The notes below the pieces were generated by a model that was not told where the DNA came from, did no database searches, and was given only the letters and a program-made list of their open reading frames with translations. A program made the translations under genes and the position numbers. Positions 12,180-23,950 of a stretch of DNA of 64,000 nucleotides are shown here, piece after piece (position 1 is the stretch's first letter; each line of letters starts with the position of its first letter). This DNA is from Tupaia tana (taxonomy: Eukaryota; Chordata; Mammalia; Scandentia; Tupaiidae), in assembly GCA_026018925.1 (NCBI GenBank), contig JAKSZU010000002.1:95142475-95206474 (forward strand). The letters run 5' to 3'.

Positions 12180-13092
12180 GAGAGAGAAATGAAAAGGCAG
12201 GTACAAATAAGGTGTTAGCAACAGGTATAACAACTTATATCCAGAATAAGTCAAAAAAAGTCATATACATGAATAAGGAAAAACAAACAACCCAGTGGAA
12301 AAATTGGCAAAAACGTGAATAGATAATTCACAAAGGAGAATTAACATAAAAGTTGTTCAGCTGCCTTTATTATCAAGTAAATGCAAATTAAAATCACAGC
12401 TCAATACTAAGACACACTTACCAGAATAAGTAAAATTTTAAAAAATAATTTAAAAATCTATTATTGGCAAGGTTATGGAATAACACTGCTGATAAGAGCA
12501 TAAATTGGTACAACCACCTTAGAAAACTGCCTGGTAGACTGTACTTATGCTGAACACCATATCCTACGTCCCAGTTGTTACCTGCCCCACAGAAGTATTT
12601 ACAGTGCTTGCTAAAGGAAATTAATAAGATGTTTGTAGCTGCATTCTTTGTAATAGCCCCAAATCAGAAACCATCAAGTGTCAATCAAAGCATTTCATAA
12701 ACAAATTAGAATCACAAACATATTGTGATATAGTCACACAGTTTACAACTTCTCATGAAATTGTGAGTGATTCTCACAGAATAGAATAAAATAAGCCAGA
12801 CATCATAGAGACCGTACTGCATCTCTGTTTACATTCATTTAAAAGGCAGGCGAAGCTAATCCGTATTTGTGGTGATAGCAGTCAGAATGTGGTTACTTTG
12901 TGGAATAGAAACCAGTGACTGGATGCAGGCATGAAGGACTGGACTTCTTGTGCGTTGTGTCTATGGAGTAGTGGTCACACAGGTGTCACTTCATGAAAAG
13001 CCCTCAACTTGACATTTTTTTGTGTACTTCTTTGACTATGTGTTACATTTTAACAAAAAATGCAAGGTTAAACTTTTAAAATATATAACTGT

Positions 13093-13093
13093 A

Positions 13094-13155
<62 letters not shown>
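13093..13155. repeat. (TG)n(TA)n microsatellite
   Basis: About 10 TG units pass into about 20 TA units at the A-rich end of the L1, consistent with microsatellite growth from an L1 tail. Confidence 0.95.
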
Positions 13156-13157
<2 letters not shown>

Positions 13158-13339
13158 ACTATAAAATCACCTGATCTAAATAAGGCAGGTAGAACAGATA
13201 TGAGTAGTCACTAAGAGGAACCGTCTCCCAGATCATCTTTCTCTCAATACATAGCAACAATATGTACCTTGAAGAACATTCTAAGAAATTGTCACAGAAG
13301 ATTACACCATCCATAAGTACACACAGAAAAATTGCAAGT

Positions 13340-13480
13340 GGGCCAGCCTGTGGTCAAGAAGTTACATGAGCTGGATCCCACATGGACAATTGCGTGGTTC
13401 AGCAGCTTGAAAAACATGCTGGCCACATGTGCATGCATGCCCCAAATCCCAAGAGAAGGGAGAAATGAACATGTAGAAGA
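13340..13480 (+). repeat. tSINE-O, 3' half missing
   Basis: GGGCCAGCCTGTGGTCAAGA head and GCCCCAAATCCCAAGAG middle are present, then the element stops before its CT tract and tail. The NADK2 pseudogene follows within about 30 bp. Confidence 0.75.
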
Positions 13481-13504
13481 GCAGAAAGCCCTCAGCACAA
13501 CCCC

Positions 13505-14600
13505 AGCTTGACAGTGACAGCATCAGCTGGTGGCATCTGGGGAGGGAGACTATAGAAGCTGCTCCTCCTAGTTGGTGCTGATGGCCAAAACCACTCTGTA
13601 CGAGTTCCAGCAACAGCAGGATAGTAGCTACATGAAGCTCTCAGAAGACAACCTGAAGCAGCTACTCGTGCTGAAAAGCTGTAGCTACAGTGGACTGCTT
13701 AAACAGCATGATATTCACACCAAAAACCTAGAGCACATTATACATAGTTCATGGAATGAGGGAATTGAGGTTCATCTAGTAAAAAGGAGAGAACGTGATG
13801 AAGAAATTGCTCAGTGGGCAGGTACTGTCGTTGCTGCAGGAGGTGATAGCACATACTTCTGGCAGCAAATAATGCCTTTGACAGACATAGGGGGAGTGTC
13901 ATTTATGTCTTCCTGTTTGATGTACACATTCCTTCCCAGAAGCTTTACGGAAGTTCTGTCATGGTGAATTCAAGTGGTTATAGAGGCAGTGAATCAGTTT
14001 ATACCTTGAAGGGATCCGCATAAATTCCTGTGGACTATCATGAGCAGCAACTAAGTTTAAATCAACATAGGGGCGCTTTTAACATTGAAAGGGTGATGAT
14101 GAAAGGTCTCAGGCGTTAAGACTTGAGCGCTCTTTGCCAGTGAGAGCTCTAAATGAAGTCTTTGGGGAGAGTCTGTCATGCAGAATGACATATCCTGGGC
14201 TGACGCAGGGAGCAATTTAAGAAGTATATCCTCTAAAAGGATTGACTGTCTACTATGAGGTTTCAGTCGATGATGGTCTTTGGGAAAAAGAAAAATTCAA
14301 AGCTCAATCTGTGTGGGAACAGGATCAAAGGCCTGGCCATTCAATATTAACAGGTTGCAGCTCAGGCTTTGGAAGATGCTTTAAATATTGCAAAACGACA
14401 AGAAAATTTTAGTCTTCCATTGAACGGAGAATTAGTGGAGAAAATAACAAATGGATAAAATGAATCACTGCTGTACAGTCCAAAAGAACCAAAAAATACC
14501 TTTCAGCATTTGAAAACCAATGGTAAACAGTTTTCTTAAACAGTTACCAACGTCATTTCTACTCAAAGGCTTGTGTTCATTCTCATTGGGATGCCTGTAG
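13505..14600 (+). pseudogene. Processed pseudogene of NADK2 (mitochondrial NAD kinase)
   Basis: The parent gene makes the mitochondrial NAD kinase, which phosphorylates NAD to NADP. From the ATG at 13581 the frame reads MAKTTLYEFQQQQDSSYMK..., then HDIHTKNLEHIIHSSWNEG and VKRRERDEE. These follow the parent N-terminal region nearly residue for residue, with no introns. The kinase signature GGDGT is GGDST here, so a catalytic glycine is lost. Later blocks in shifted frames still match: a HEQQ-LSLNQH block near 14035, an ALNEVF-GESL block near 14150, SVDDG near 14260 and ALEDALNIAKRQ near 14370-14400. There are several frame changes and stops, small deletions in the middle, and the 3' coding end fades after about 14590. 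I see no clear poly(A) or TSD, so the insertion is old. The match is from memory of the human protein and was not aligned. Confidence 0.9.
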
Positions 14601-15337
14601 AGTTTTGATAAATTCTATCATTGACTTAATATAAATAGGTAAATGCATAGGGGCTAAGAATTTTCTAATTTCAGAACAGTAATGTTATGATTCTATTCAT
14701 TTATAGATTTTAATCATTAAAAATGTAGAAGAAAAATTCCTATGATCCTCTGGCCCGTGGATTAGGTCAGAAGCTTAATATCATGATGTGTAGGCTCTTG
14801 AGGAATTTTTCTGGTTTTCTTAATTCTGATATTTGTATTTTACATCAGAATGTCAGCAATAATGTTTGCTAAAGAATGTTAATTTTTCCTGAGTTTTAAC
14901 CAACTTTCTGACTGTGGTTACAGTTTTCATAATGTGAGCTGATACATGGCTTCCCCTTACTAAGATTAGTTGTCACTCATTCTAACACTCTGACTCTATA
15001 AAATAATCCCTGTGTGTGTGTGTGTGTGTCTGTGTGTGTGAGTGTATTCATTTTCCTATGTATACCAAGAAATTATTCAGTTTCTTATGTTTAAATCAGA
15101 ATTGTAGAAATTTCAAAATCCACTTGCTGAGTACACTCAAAAATTTAGCTCTATAGCATTGACTACCATGACAATGAATAACAAAAATCTATGTAAATTG
15201 TGACTTTCTTGAGGATTATCTTAAGGAAACTTAAATGAATAAGACTCTAGGAACTCTTGCTTTTGGTTATGTGAGTTATTGGATAACTTATGGGGCATTA
15301 GGCATTCGTGTGATATGAAAAAGTTTATCCTAACTAG
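14601..15337. other. Possible NADK2 3'UTR remnant, then unique DNA
   Basis: The first part may be untranslated pseudogene sequence, but I cannot confirm it. A TG run lies at 15011-15040. Confidence 0.35.
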
Positions 15338-15353
15338 CACAGTTAACTTTTTT

Positions 15354-15358
15354 TCTTT

Positions 15359-15397
<39 letters not shown>

Positions 15398-15644
15398 AGA
15401 GGTTTTTGCTATAGGGCGTGTGTGCTCACCAGAAAGACAGAGAGAGACACAGACAGAAAGCAAGAAATCACCCCCCAGGGGGAATGGCCATGCCACAATC
15501 CCTTCTCCTCCATTCTCCTCTTGGGATCTTGAGCATGCACGCACAAGCACCAGGCGTGAGTTTAAGCCACTGGGTCCTTGACTCAAACCACAGTCGACTA
15601 CATGGGAGTCCAGCAACATAGCCATTACACTAACCGCTGGTCCT
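15354..15644 (-). repeat. tSINE-L, reverse, long T tail
   Basis: A run of about 36 T precedes GAGAGGTTTTTGCTATAGGG. The TSD GCACAGTTAACTTTTT is perfect over 16 bp (15338-15353 and 15645-15660). This marks a recent insertion. Confidence 0.96.
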
Positions 15645-15954
15645 GCACAGTTAACTTTTTAAAGAATTAAGGGTTTTCTGTTTCTGTTACTTGATGGAAA
15701 TTGACTCTATTTGATTGCTTTCACTCTGTAAGATTACTTTATGAATATAATCACAAAATTTACACTCTTCGTTTAATAACCCTTTTAAACTCTTTTAAAT
15801 TTGTGTATTTGTTTCTAATGCTATTAATTCCAGAAGTGAGTAGAGGTGATTTTACTGTGTATCTGTTTAACCTTAGCAAATATCTGTTAAATGATACTGA
15901 ACTAACTTTACAGAATTAACTATACAGTAACTAGATGGAATGGATTTTTAATTT

Positions 15955-16099
15955 TTTTATTTATATTTTTAAATGGTTATATATTTATAGGAAGCTACAA
16001 AAACAGTATGGAGAGATTCTGTGTACCTTTCATCCAGTTTCCTCCAATCACATTGTACAAAGTTAGGGTGTCTGGTCAAGACCAGGAAACTGACATCAG

Positions 16100-16140
<41 letters not shown>

Positions 16141-16335
16141 GTTCTGTATCATTTTATTACATGCATAGATTCAAGTAGCCACACTCCAACTAATATACAG
16201 ACAGTTCCATGACCACAAAGATCTCCCTTTTTATGTTCCCAACCACCTTCTTTCTACTGTCTCTAGTTGCTAGCAAACATTAATCTGTTTATCTTTATAA
16301 TTTTTTTCATTTCAAGAACAGTCTATTAAAAAGAT
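15955..16335 (-). repeat. L1 3' end, antisense
   Basis: CCTTTCATCCAGTTTCCTCC, GACCAGGAAACTGACATCAG, then ATGACCACAAAGATCTCCCT and AATCTGTTTATC follow the reverse complement of an old L1 3' region in order. A GT microsatellite (16099-16140) has grown inside it. Confidence 0.8.
16099..16140. repeat. (GT)n microsatellite
   Basis: About 20 GT units lie within the antisense L1 relic, where the usual L1 text also contains TGTGTGTA-like sequence. Confidence 0.95.
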
Positions 16336-16857
16336 TTCTTCTTAAATAAGTGAATTTTCAAAGTTATTTTCCATGTATTAATTAGAAATCAGAGCATTAG
16401 AAATCTTACAGAGCCCAAATATCAAAATTATTATTCATTTTAAATAATGATGACTAGTATCTTTGGAGATATCATTTCAAATTTTTTTCTGTAATCCAAA
16501 CAGATATTAAACTTTTTCATATTTTAGAAGATGAAGACTTTCTTGATGACTTGAACTTTAGCAATTATCACCATTTTCTATGGCAGTAACAACTAGCAAA
16601 TAAAGCTTAGATGAAATTCACATAGCTATGCAAAGTATGGTTCTTGCAATAGGCCCCGTATTTAATCTAACACCTATTTAATTACAATTAACCTTTGCGT
16701 TTTTTGTTGTTGTTTTTGTTCTGGGGGGGGGGTTAATATAAATCCAAATATGACAAGGTTTTACTTAAAAAGAGAAAAACCTTGGCTTTCCATTTAGAAC
16801 AACATGGTCATTCATTGTATTAAGTTAATATGGAGGTGTATTATGTGGAGAATTTTA
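16336..16857. other. No recognised gene or repeat
   Basis: Unique AT-rich DNA. A 9-G run at 16722-16730 is the only unusual base pattern. Confidence 0.45.
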
Positions 16858-16865
16858 TAGGACAT

Positions 16866-17818
16866 ACTTTTTTTTTAGAGAGAGTTTTGCTATACGGTTG
16901 GGCTTGCAGTTGGAGGCATTAGTGCAGGAAAGGTCCCACAGAGCTGATCAGTCAAGATGTGTGACTTCACTGAAGACCAGACCACAGAGTTCAAGGAGGC
17001 CTTCCAGCTGTCTGACCGGACAGGGGATGGCAAGATCCTGTATAGCCAGTGTGGGGACGTAATGAGGGCCCTAGGCCAGAACCTCACCAACGCGGAGGTG
17101 CTCAAGGTCCTGGGAAGCCCCTCAGGTGAACGTGAAGGTACTGGACTTTGAGCACTTCCTGCTCGTGCTGCAGACTGGCCAAGAACAAGGACCAGGGCAC
17201 CTATGAGGATTATGTTGAAGGTGTTCGGATGTTTGACAAGGAAGGGAACGGCACTGTCATGGGTGCTGAAATCTGGCATGTCCTTGTCACGTTGGGTGAG
17301 AAGATGACAGAGGAAGAAGTAGAGATGCTGGTGGCAGGGTATGAGGACAGCAACGGTTGTATCAACTATGAATAGGTCACCTGTATGGTGCTGAATGGCC
17401 GAGGACATTCCCAGTACCCTGGAACCCTGTGCCTTTCCCTATGTGAGACTCTGTGTCTTGTCCCGAAGCATCTCTGGTCACAGTGCCTTTCCTATCCCAT
17501 GTCTCCTGGATGATGTTTGCCATCAGCATTTACCAAATAAATTTGCTCTCTGTGCCCTCCCCCCAAAAAGGAAAGGCTTTTGCTATAGAACGTGTGTGCT
17601 TGCCAGAGAGATAGAGACAGAAAGCGAGAAATCACCCGTCAGGGGGTACGGCCACACTGCAGTCCCTTCTCCTCCATCTCCTCTTGATATTTTGGGCACA
17701 CACACACACACACACACACGTGCCCAGTATGAGTTCCAAGCCATTGGATCTTGGACTTGAGCCATGGTCAACTACGTGGGTGTCCAGTGATGTAACCATT
17801 ATGCTATCTGCTGATCCC
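16866..17818 (-). repeat. tSINE-L split by the MYL6 pseudogene
   Basis: The tail side (T-run and TTTTGCTATA, 16866-16894) and the body and head (17578-17818) belong to one reverse-strand SINE. Its outer TSD is TAGGACAT (16858-16865 and 17819-17826). The body carries a CA run at 17699-17719. The SINE therefore predates the pseudogene inside it. Confidence 0.9.
16895..17577 (+). pseudogene. Processed pseudogene of MYL6 (myosin light chain 6)
   Basis: The parent is the non-phosphorylated essential light chain of smooth and non-muscle myosin. From the ATG at 16957 the frame gives [20 protein letters not shown] and [20 protein letters not shown], matching MYL6 with a Phe to Ser change in the first EF-hand region. 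A small deletion after GSP and a second two-base loss shift the frame. The rest reads [36 protein letters not shown] and [10 protein letters not shown]. An early stop follows, where the parent reads EELVRMVLNG (that isoform's end is still visible in the DNA). No introns are present. A 3'UTR with AATAAA at 17536-17541 leads to a short A-rich tail. The TSD is TTTTGCTATA (16885-16894 and 17578-17587), which is SINE sequence. Confidence 0.95.
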
Positions 17819-18070
17819 TAGGACATTTTTATAAAATATCTTCATTACAATCTTAATTAAAAATAAACTTTTTATGCCCCACTATGAGTGGTAAAGTCAC
17901 CCATGTTCAGTGAATAAACCTGTGATTTGGTCGCTCTTGTGTTAGGAATATATAGACAGCTAGCTGGCAAATTGCTTGTCATTCTGCCTAAGGAAGGGGG
18001 GGGGGTGAACCATGAAGGTAAAATTAAAATGCCAGTCTATGAGGATAAGTAGCTAATTAAAAGCATGTGG

Positions 18071-18325
18071 GGACCAGCAGTTAGCGTAATGGCTATGTCA
18101 CTGGACTCCCACGTAGTCGACCGCGGTTCGCATCCCGGACCCGGTGGCTTAAAACTCACACCGGATGCGTGTGTGTGCGTGCCCAAGATCCCAAGAGGAG
18201 AATGGAGGAGAGGGGGATTTCAGCATGGCCATCCCCCCTGGGAGGTGATTTCTTGCTTTCTGTCTCTCTGTCTCTCTGCCTTTCTGGCGAGTGCACACAC
18301 CCTATAGCAAAAACCTCTAAAAAAA
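18071..18325 (+). repeat. tSINE-L
   Basis: Near-consensus head GGGACCAGCAGTTAGCGTAA, box B GGTTCGCATCC and the usual tail. The flanks AAAGCATGTG and AAAAAATGTG are a weak TSD candidate. Confidence 0.92.
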
Positions 18326-19002
18326 TGTGACATTATGTACACTGGTGATGCTTAAAAGAAATGAAACAATAGAACCTATAACAAAGTACATGTGTAGATT
18401 TTATTCTTTGGGAAGTGGACAGGATGAGGGTAGAAAGACAGGAAGAGAAGATTTAGCCTAATGAAAGAAATTATTTGATTCATTTATCTAAAATCAAAAA
18501 CACTAAATTTGATGATAACCTCAAATGTTTGGTTATGTTTTCAGGCAGATGTGCATTTACATATAAATTCACCTATATAAATGGCAAAATAAAAAGGATT
18601 ATATTCTACCTTAGCTTGTTACATATCTTTAAAGGTACTTTTTGAGTGGCAAGCAAAAGTACTTTTAGTCCTGACCTATACCACAATTTCATTTTCCTTA
18701 AGATGAATACATTGTTGAAGATTTGATTAATTTTTGAAAAGGAAGAAAGAAGACAGTGTTATTGTAGATGAATCAAGATCCAAGTAAAATCTCAGTAGAC
18801 CAAAAGAATGGGCAGGGTTGGGTATAATGATATTGAATTAGTATAATTGTAACAATCTAGCCTTTGAACTGGATAGCCAACTACACAAGGACTTCATAGA
18901 AACATGACTTACCACCATCACATGTAGAAAAATATTTAAGACTTCCCTGACTACTACCTGTATGGCCACAGAGTGACATGACAGGCAAATAAATAAATAA
19001 AA
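18326..19002. other. No recognised gene or repeat
   Basis: Unique AT-rich sequence. It leads into a (AAAT)n/(CA)n run. Confidence 0.45.
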
Positions 19003-19003
19003 T

Positions 19004-19054
19004 ACACACACACACACACACACACATGCACACACACACACACACACACACACA
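19004..19054. repeat. (CA)n microsatellite
   Basis: About 25 CA units with one TG interruption directly beside a mariner-type miniature element. Confidence 0.95.
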
Positions 19055-19060
19055 AGAATA

Positions 19061-19142
19061 TATTGTGTCTTCAGAAAAGTCATGGTGTATTTTTCTGTTA
19101 TCCTATGTAAAAATGTGTCATGACTTTTCTGACAACCTGATA
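19061..19142. mobile_element. Mariner-type miniature element, copy 1
   Basis: A palindrome of about 78 bp is bounded by TA. Left arm TCAGAAAAGTCATGGTGTAT pairs with right arm TGTGTCATGACTTTTCTGAC. It is one of four copies in the window with consensus end TTGGGTTGTCGGAAAAGTCA. Confidence 0.82.
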
Positions 19143-19654
19143 ATTTCCAAAAGTAAGATAACAAATTATCCTACTCTATTATGTGTGGCTCAGGTTTTCA
19201 GGTAGTTCTTGTTCATTACTGTATACTGAAGGTATAAAGTAGAGTAGCATCTGTCTAAAACATTGCAGCCATTTGATGTAGAGGACTCAAAAATGCATTA
19301 TTGAAGACTAGGATGCAATACTGACTTCTAAAAATGAAGGACTGGAACAAGGATAAGGCTTAGATTTGAACTGTTGGCTTCAACCACAAAGTGTATAACT
19401 TGGACCAGAGTTGAAGATACACAGAAGCAGAATTCAACACAAGAAAGATCACTTTAACCATTAGACTATTCAAAGGCAAAATAGGCTCATTTGGAGGCAG
19501 TGAGTCCCTGATCGCTGGAGAAATGCAAGCAGGAATTTCAGTAGCTACCTGGTGTGTGTGTTACAAGTGATCTAAGTGATGGAATCGTCATGATCCCTTC
19601 AATTTTGAGGTTTTATTAAATGTTTATCAATAAATCCCAAGTGTATCACTTACT
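19143..19654. other. No recognised gene or repeat
   Basis: Nothing I can name. No reading frame above 60 codons. Confidence 0.45.
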
Positions 19655-19765
19655 GACTTCTTGAGGATCACTTAACTTCTCTGGACCTGAGTTTCCTCCA
19701 ATTCAGTGGGCTGAGAGGTGATAGTAATTTACACAGCTGTTAGAAAGATTAAATGAGGTAGAAGA
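19655..19765 (+). repeat. MIR relic
   Basis: ATCACTTAACTTCTCTGGAC, GAGTTTCCTCC and AAAGATTAAATGAGGTAG match the MIR core and 3' part in order. Confidence 0.7.
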
Positions 19766-20483
19766 ATATCAGTAGCCAAATCTCCCCTTCACATTCCCAA
19801 AATAATTATAAAATCTACAAGCAGAACAAATAGAACCATACAAGACCTAAAACTTAAGCAATGTTAAGAACAGAAAATGCTGCAATCTTCAAGTTACTTA
19901 TAAGGAAAAAAAATATTAAAGCTTTAGCTTTTGATACTTGCAAACCATCATAGCAAACTTGTGGCTGTGGAGGGGAGAAAAGCTAAAATGATTCTTTGAA
20001 GAAGAACAGAGGGAAGCAGAGGCCTTAGATGAAGCAACAACAACATAATTTCCAATAGGAGGAAGTGAAACGATAAACACAAAAATGTCAAACACGAGTT
20101 AGGATTTGGTAGTTCATAGCCCTAGAGGAGCTTAAAAGTGTACAGGGCTTGAAGTGACAGCCATCAGGTCCTGCACACTTTCTGAGAACTCTGAGAAGCA
20201 ATGCTTCTGGGGGAGGACTAGAGGGAGAGAACAGATTGTACCCCTTGGATATGAGGTTGTAGAAGGGAGGATAGAAAGGCAGAAAATTAAGATACTGCTG
20301 AATAAGGTGGTTAGTTGTGTCAATGTCCGCATCATGGTCATGATGCTGCACTATAGGTTTGGAAAATGCTACCATTGAGGAAAGCAGCAATTTGAGTATG
20401 TGAGCTCTCTGTGTGTTAATAACTTTTTCCAACTTCATGTGAACCTTGAGTTATTCTCAAAATTGGAAGTCTTATTTAAAAAA
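19766..20483. other. No recognised gene; overlapping open frames
   Basis: Frames of 116, 74 and 69 residues overlap on both strands at 20088-20438. None shows a familiar domain, and overlap on both strands argues against coding. Confidence 0.4.
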
Positions 20484-20493
20484 TGAAACAGGG

Positions 20494-20740
20494 AGTGTGG
20501 GCAGCAGGTGGCATGGTGGTTAAGGCACTGGACTCCCAGAAGGCTGACTGGAAGTTTGAGTACTGAACCCCAGTGACTTGAAACTCTCACTACGTGCATG
20601 TGCATGTGTGCCCAAAAATCCCAAGAGGAAGGAGAAGGGATTGTGGTGTGGCCATCCCCCCTAGGGGGGTGATTTCTCACTTTTTCTCTCTGTGTCTCTC
20701 CAGTAAGCATGGTGCTCTACAGAAAAAAAAAAAAAAAAAA
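20494..20740 (+). repeat. tSINE-L
   Basis: The head is GTGGGCAGCAGGTGGCATGG and the CCCCCCTAGGGGGG palindrome is kept. The TSD is TGAAACAGGG (20484-20493) against TGAAGCAGGG (20741-20750). Confidence 0.9.
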
Positions 20741-21771
20741 TGAAGCAGGGCTATTAATCCCATTTTATAATGGTAAAATGTTGGTAAAGTAAAACTATTG
20801 CTTAGAAATTTATATTAAGAGGTAAAACTAAAAAAAGGAAAGAACGATTGCTATAAAACTCTGTGCAGTAGTTTCCTCAATAATGAGAAAAGGAGGTTGT
20901 CACTGAGAAGACATAAGGTAGGAGTATTTCTTGACCTTCAAGATCATTACTCTTATGTTTACCTTAAAATAATTCATTAAACTATTTATGGTTTTAAAAA
21001 CTTTACAAGAAAAGGTACTAATGTACAAGCCATAGTTTGCTGACTCCTGTTCAAGGACATAAAGAAGACTTTATAGTAGGTTCCATAAAGTGGAAATATT
21101 GCAAAGGAAATAAAACTGATTTGACTATAATATAATAAAGCTGGAAATTAAAAATGAAACAAAAAGCAAAACACTTTTATCTGGAAATTGAAAACTTCTG
21201 TAATAAATAACTCTTGGGTGAAAGGAAAATAAAATGAATTTAATGGCATTCTGAAAAATGTTAATGAAAGCATTATATATATTAGAAATCATGGGATACA
21301 TTTAAAGCAATGATTAGAGAAACCTGTAGCCCTGTATACCTATACCAATAAAATGAATGACTAGAAATAAATTAAATTTCCAACTCAAAATACTAAGCAT
21401 AGAACAATATAAGTAAATCAAATGAAAAACAAGGAATTATTAAATATAAAAGTGATAATTAATGAAGATGAAAACAGGAAAAACATCATGTCAAATTAAT
21501 CAAAATCCTACTTCTTGAGAAAATAAACAAAAATGGACAAGATATCATATAATCCAACCAATACAAAGGGTCAAAATCGCAAATACAGAAAGAAGAAATT
21601 GCACAGAGATAATTGTGATACAAAAGGAATTTTTAAAAAGTCATAAATGGCTACTTTTATATATCCTTATGCAAATACATTTGAAACCTAAAGAAAATCG
21701 ATAATTTCTTAGGCAAATATTTTTGTACTAAAACTGATCCCAGCAGACATAGAAAACTTAGATCAATTTTT

Positions 21772-22027
21772 TTTTTTTTTTTTGGAGAGGTTTTCGCTAC
21801 AGGGCGCGTGCACTCGCCAGAGAGAGACATAGAGACAGAAAGCAAGAAATCACCCCCCGGGGGGATGGTCATGCCACAATCCCTTGTCCTCCATTCTCCT
21901 CTCGGGATCTTGGGCATGCACGCACACACACCCGGCGTGAGTTTTAAGCCACAGGGTCCGGGACGCGAACTGCGGTTGACTATGTGGGAGTCCAGCGACA
22001 TAGCCATTACGCTAACTGCTGGTTCCC
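21772..22027 (-). repeat. tSINE-L, GGAACC-head subfamily, inside L1
   Basis: The head reads CTGCTGGTTCC, so the sense start is GGAACCAGCAG. The TSD AGATCAATTTTT is perfect over 12 bp (21760-21771 and 22028-22039). CpG sites are well kept. Confidence 0.95.
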
Positions 22028-22460
22028 AGATCAATTTTTATAGAAATAGAAAATGTTTCTAGTTATGCCACGTAATAGTATCAGGCTAATAAATTACACA
22101 AGAGAAATCTACCAAACTTTTAGAGACCAGGTTATTTCAATGCTCTATAGATGTCTCATACTATAAGAGATCAAGAATAGCTTTCAATGTCTTTTTATGA
22201 AGCAAAGATAACATTGATATAAACCTGAAAAGACAGTAAAAAAATCACAGACTTATGGAGATTGATACAAAAAAAAAATCTTTAATAAAATGCTAGAAAA
22301 CAGACTCTGATAACACATTATAAATCAATACCATAGCCAGATGAAGTTTATAGTAGAAATTGAAAGATGATTGATATTAGAAAATAAATAAATATAATTT
22401 ATCATTTTAATAAGTCTAAGAAGAAAAATTATTTTTTTATAGGTGCTGAAAATTGACTTT

Positions 22461-22695
22461 GTCAGCCCAGCCACGGTGGTGCAAGTGGAAGGTGCCACTG
22501 TACAATGCTGGAGCCACATGGGAGGCCCCAGTTGAGACCCCAGACGAACCTAGACAGGTTGGGTGTGGAGGAATGCACTTGTAAATCCTAACTGGGAGGC
22601 TGGGGCAGGAGGATCATGGTATAGTGAAACCCTTACAGAAGTACCTATTAGTCTCTTTCTCTTTTTCTCTCTGTCTTCCTCTCTCTCTAATTGGA
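22461..22695 (+). repeat. Composite tRNA-7SL SINE, copy 1
   Basis: A tRNA-like head of about 90 bp (22461-22550, box-B-like GTTGAGACCCC) is followed at 22555-22633 by sequence resembling 7SL RNA: GGTTGGGTGTGG, ACTGGGAGGCTGGGGCAGGA, GGATCATGG, then ATAGTGAAACCC like the 7SL 3' end. A CT-rich tail follows. The large central 7SL part is missing, as in Alu and B1 monomers. Confidence 0.75.
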
Positions 22696-23031
22696 AAGTA
22701 TTAATAACAAATAAATAATTCTAAAGAAAATCAACAGTCGAAATTTAACACCCAGTCCTAGTGTTAAATACTTTTAGAAAAATAGTAATGGGTTGCTATT
22801 TTCTTAATTCAGAAACACTAGAGCATTCTCAGTGAGGTCTGTAACTAGGTTAAGATGCCCACCGTATCTGCTGTAACGTGCCATTGCATGAAGGTAATAG
22901 TGCAGTTAGACTAGAGTTAACAACCAGAGATATAGAAGGAGAAAAATAAATCTAGCACTATTTGAGATGATATGATAGTATATATGTAAAATTCAAAAGG
23001 ATCAATCATAAAATGAACTCTATTAATTTTT

Positions 23032-23249
23032 TAATTTTTGCTATATATATGTGAATTCGTTGGAGACAGAAAGCGAGAAATCACCCCCCAGTAAGGATGG
23101 CCACATCGCAATCTGTTCTCCGTTCTCTTAGGATCTTGGCCATGCATGCACGTGCACCTGGCGTGAGTTTTAATTCATCAGGGTCTATACTCAAACCACA
23201 GTTGATTGACTACCTGGGAGTCCAGCGACTGGTTCAGTCTGCTGGTCCC
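23032..23249 (-). repeat. tSINE-L inside L1
   Basis: Tail TTTTTGCTATATATATG, body GAAATCACCCCCCAGTAAGG, head GTCTGCTGGTCCC. The head carries small rearrangements. L1 text continues on both sides. Confidence 0.85.
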
Positions 23250-23664
23250 ACAACTTTTAAAAATCAGAAGGTAACAGGGTGTGAAATTAGCATGTAAAAA
23301 TCAGCTGCATTCATATATACAAAGATCATTTTAGAAGATACAAGTGCCAAAAATCATAGCCGCAATGGTAGCAAAAAAAGGATTACATATTAAGAAGGAA
23401 CTTAACAAGAAGTGCTTAGAATCTCTATAAAAAAAGCCATAAAATAATTCTGTAACACATAAACATAAGTTTATAAAATGGAAAGACATCACTTACTCTT
23501 TTTAAGCATATCTCGACATCATCAAGGTGTCAGTTCTCCCTAATTTACAAATGTAGTATTATCCCAATACAAATTTTGCTTCGTTTAGTTTTGTTTTAGT
23601 AGAGCTAGATAAGTTGGTCCTAAATTTCATATGTCAATAAACACAGAGTCGGAGAGATGTAGTA

Positions 23665-23806
23665 GAAGATGCTGCAGTCCCCTCTCTATTCTCCTCTCGA
23701 GATTTTGGGCATGCATAGACTGGTGCTCACAGTGAGTCTGAAGCCACTGGGTCCAAGACTCAAACCTCAGTCAGTCATGTGGGAGTCATATGCCATCTGC
23801 TGGTCC
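23665..23806 (-). repeat. tSINE-L, tail side missing
   Basis: Only the middle and head are present (TTCTCCTCTCGAGATTTTGG to CATCTGCTGGTCC). The CT tract and A tail are absent on the left. Confidence 0.8.
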
Positions 23807-23950
23807 TAAGAATAGTCAAGAATGTTTTGAAAGAAATGTAATGGATACTTGTTTTACCTGGATATTGAAAGTTTTTGAAGGTAATTAAAATGGCATAGTA
23901 TTATCCCAGGAATAGACAAGCACATTAGTGAAAGCCCACATATAAAGTTA

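Larger units (their letters stand above)
11045..13085 (+). repeat. L1 3' half (ORF2 C-terminal part and 3' end)
   Basis: Order and wording match mammalian L1: ATTCATGGAGAATAAGACTC, CTGTAGATTCATTGCAGCCC, CTATAAAATTATAGTAAT, GTGGAAAAATTGGCAAAA, CAAATTAAAATCACAGCTCA and TGTAATAGCCCCAAATCAGA. It is diverged with many stops, so it is an inactive relic. Two SINEs (11676-11909 and 11910-12179) interrupt it. Confidence 0.88.
21110..23645 (+). repeat. L1 ORF2 region relic with three nested SINEs
   Basis: Text such as AAAGCTGGAAATTAAAAATG, AGCAATGATTAGAGAAACC, TCTACCAAACTTTTAGAGA, then AAAAATCAGCTGCATTCATA and GGAAAGACATCACTTACTC runs in L1 ORF2 order on the plus strand. The reading frame is destroyed and pieces are missing. 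The nested elements are at 21772, 22461 and about 23032. Confidence 0.8.

Noticed and set aside
16957-17375. A functional EF-hand gene
   Set aside because: Frame shifts, an early stop, no introns, a processed 3' end and a TSD show a processed MYL6 pseudogene.
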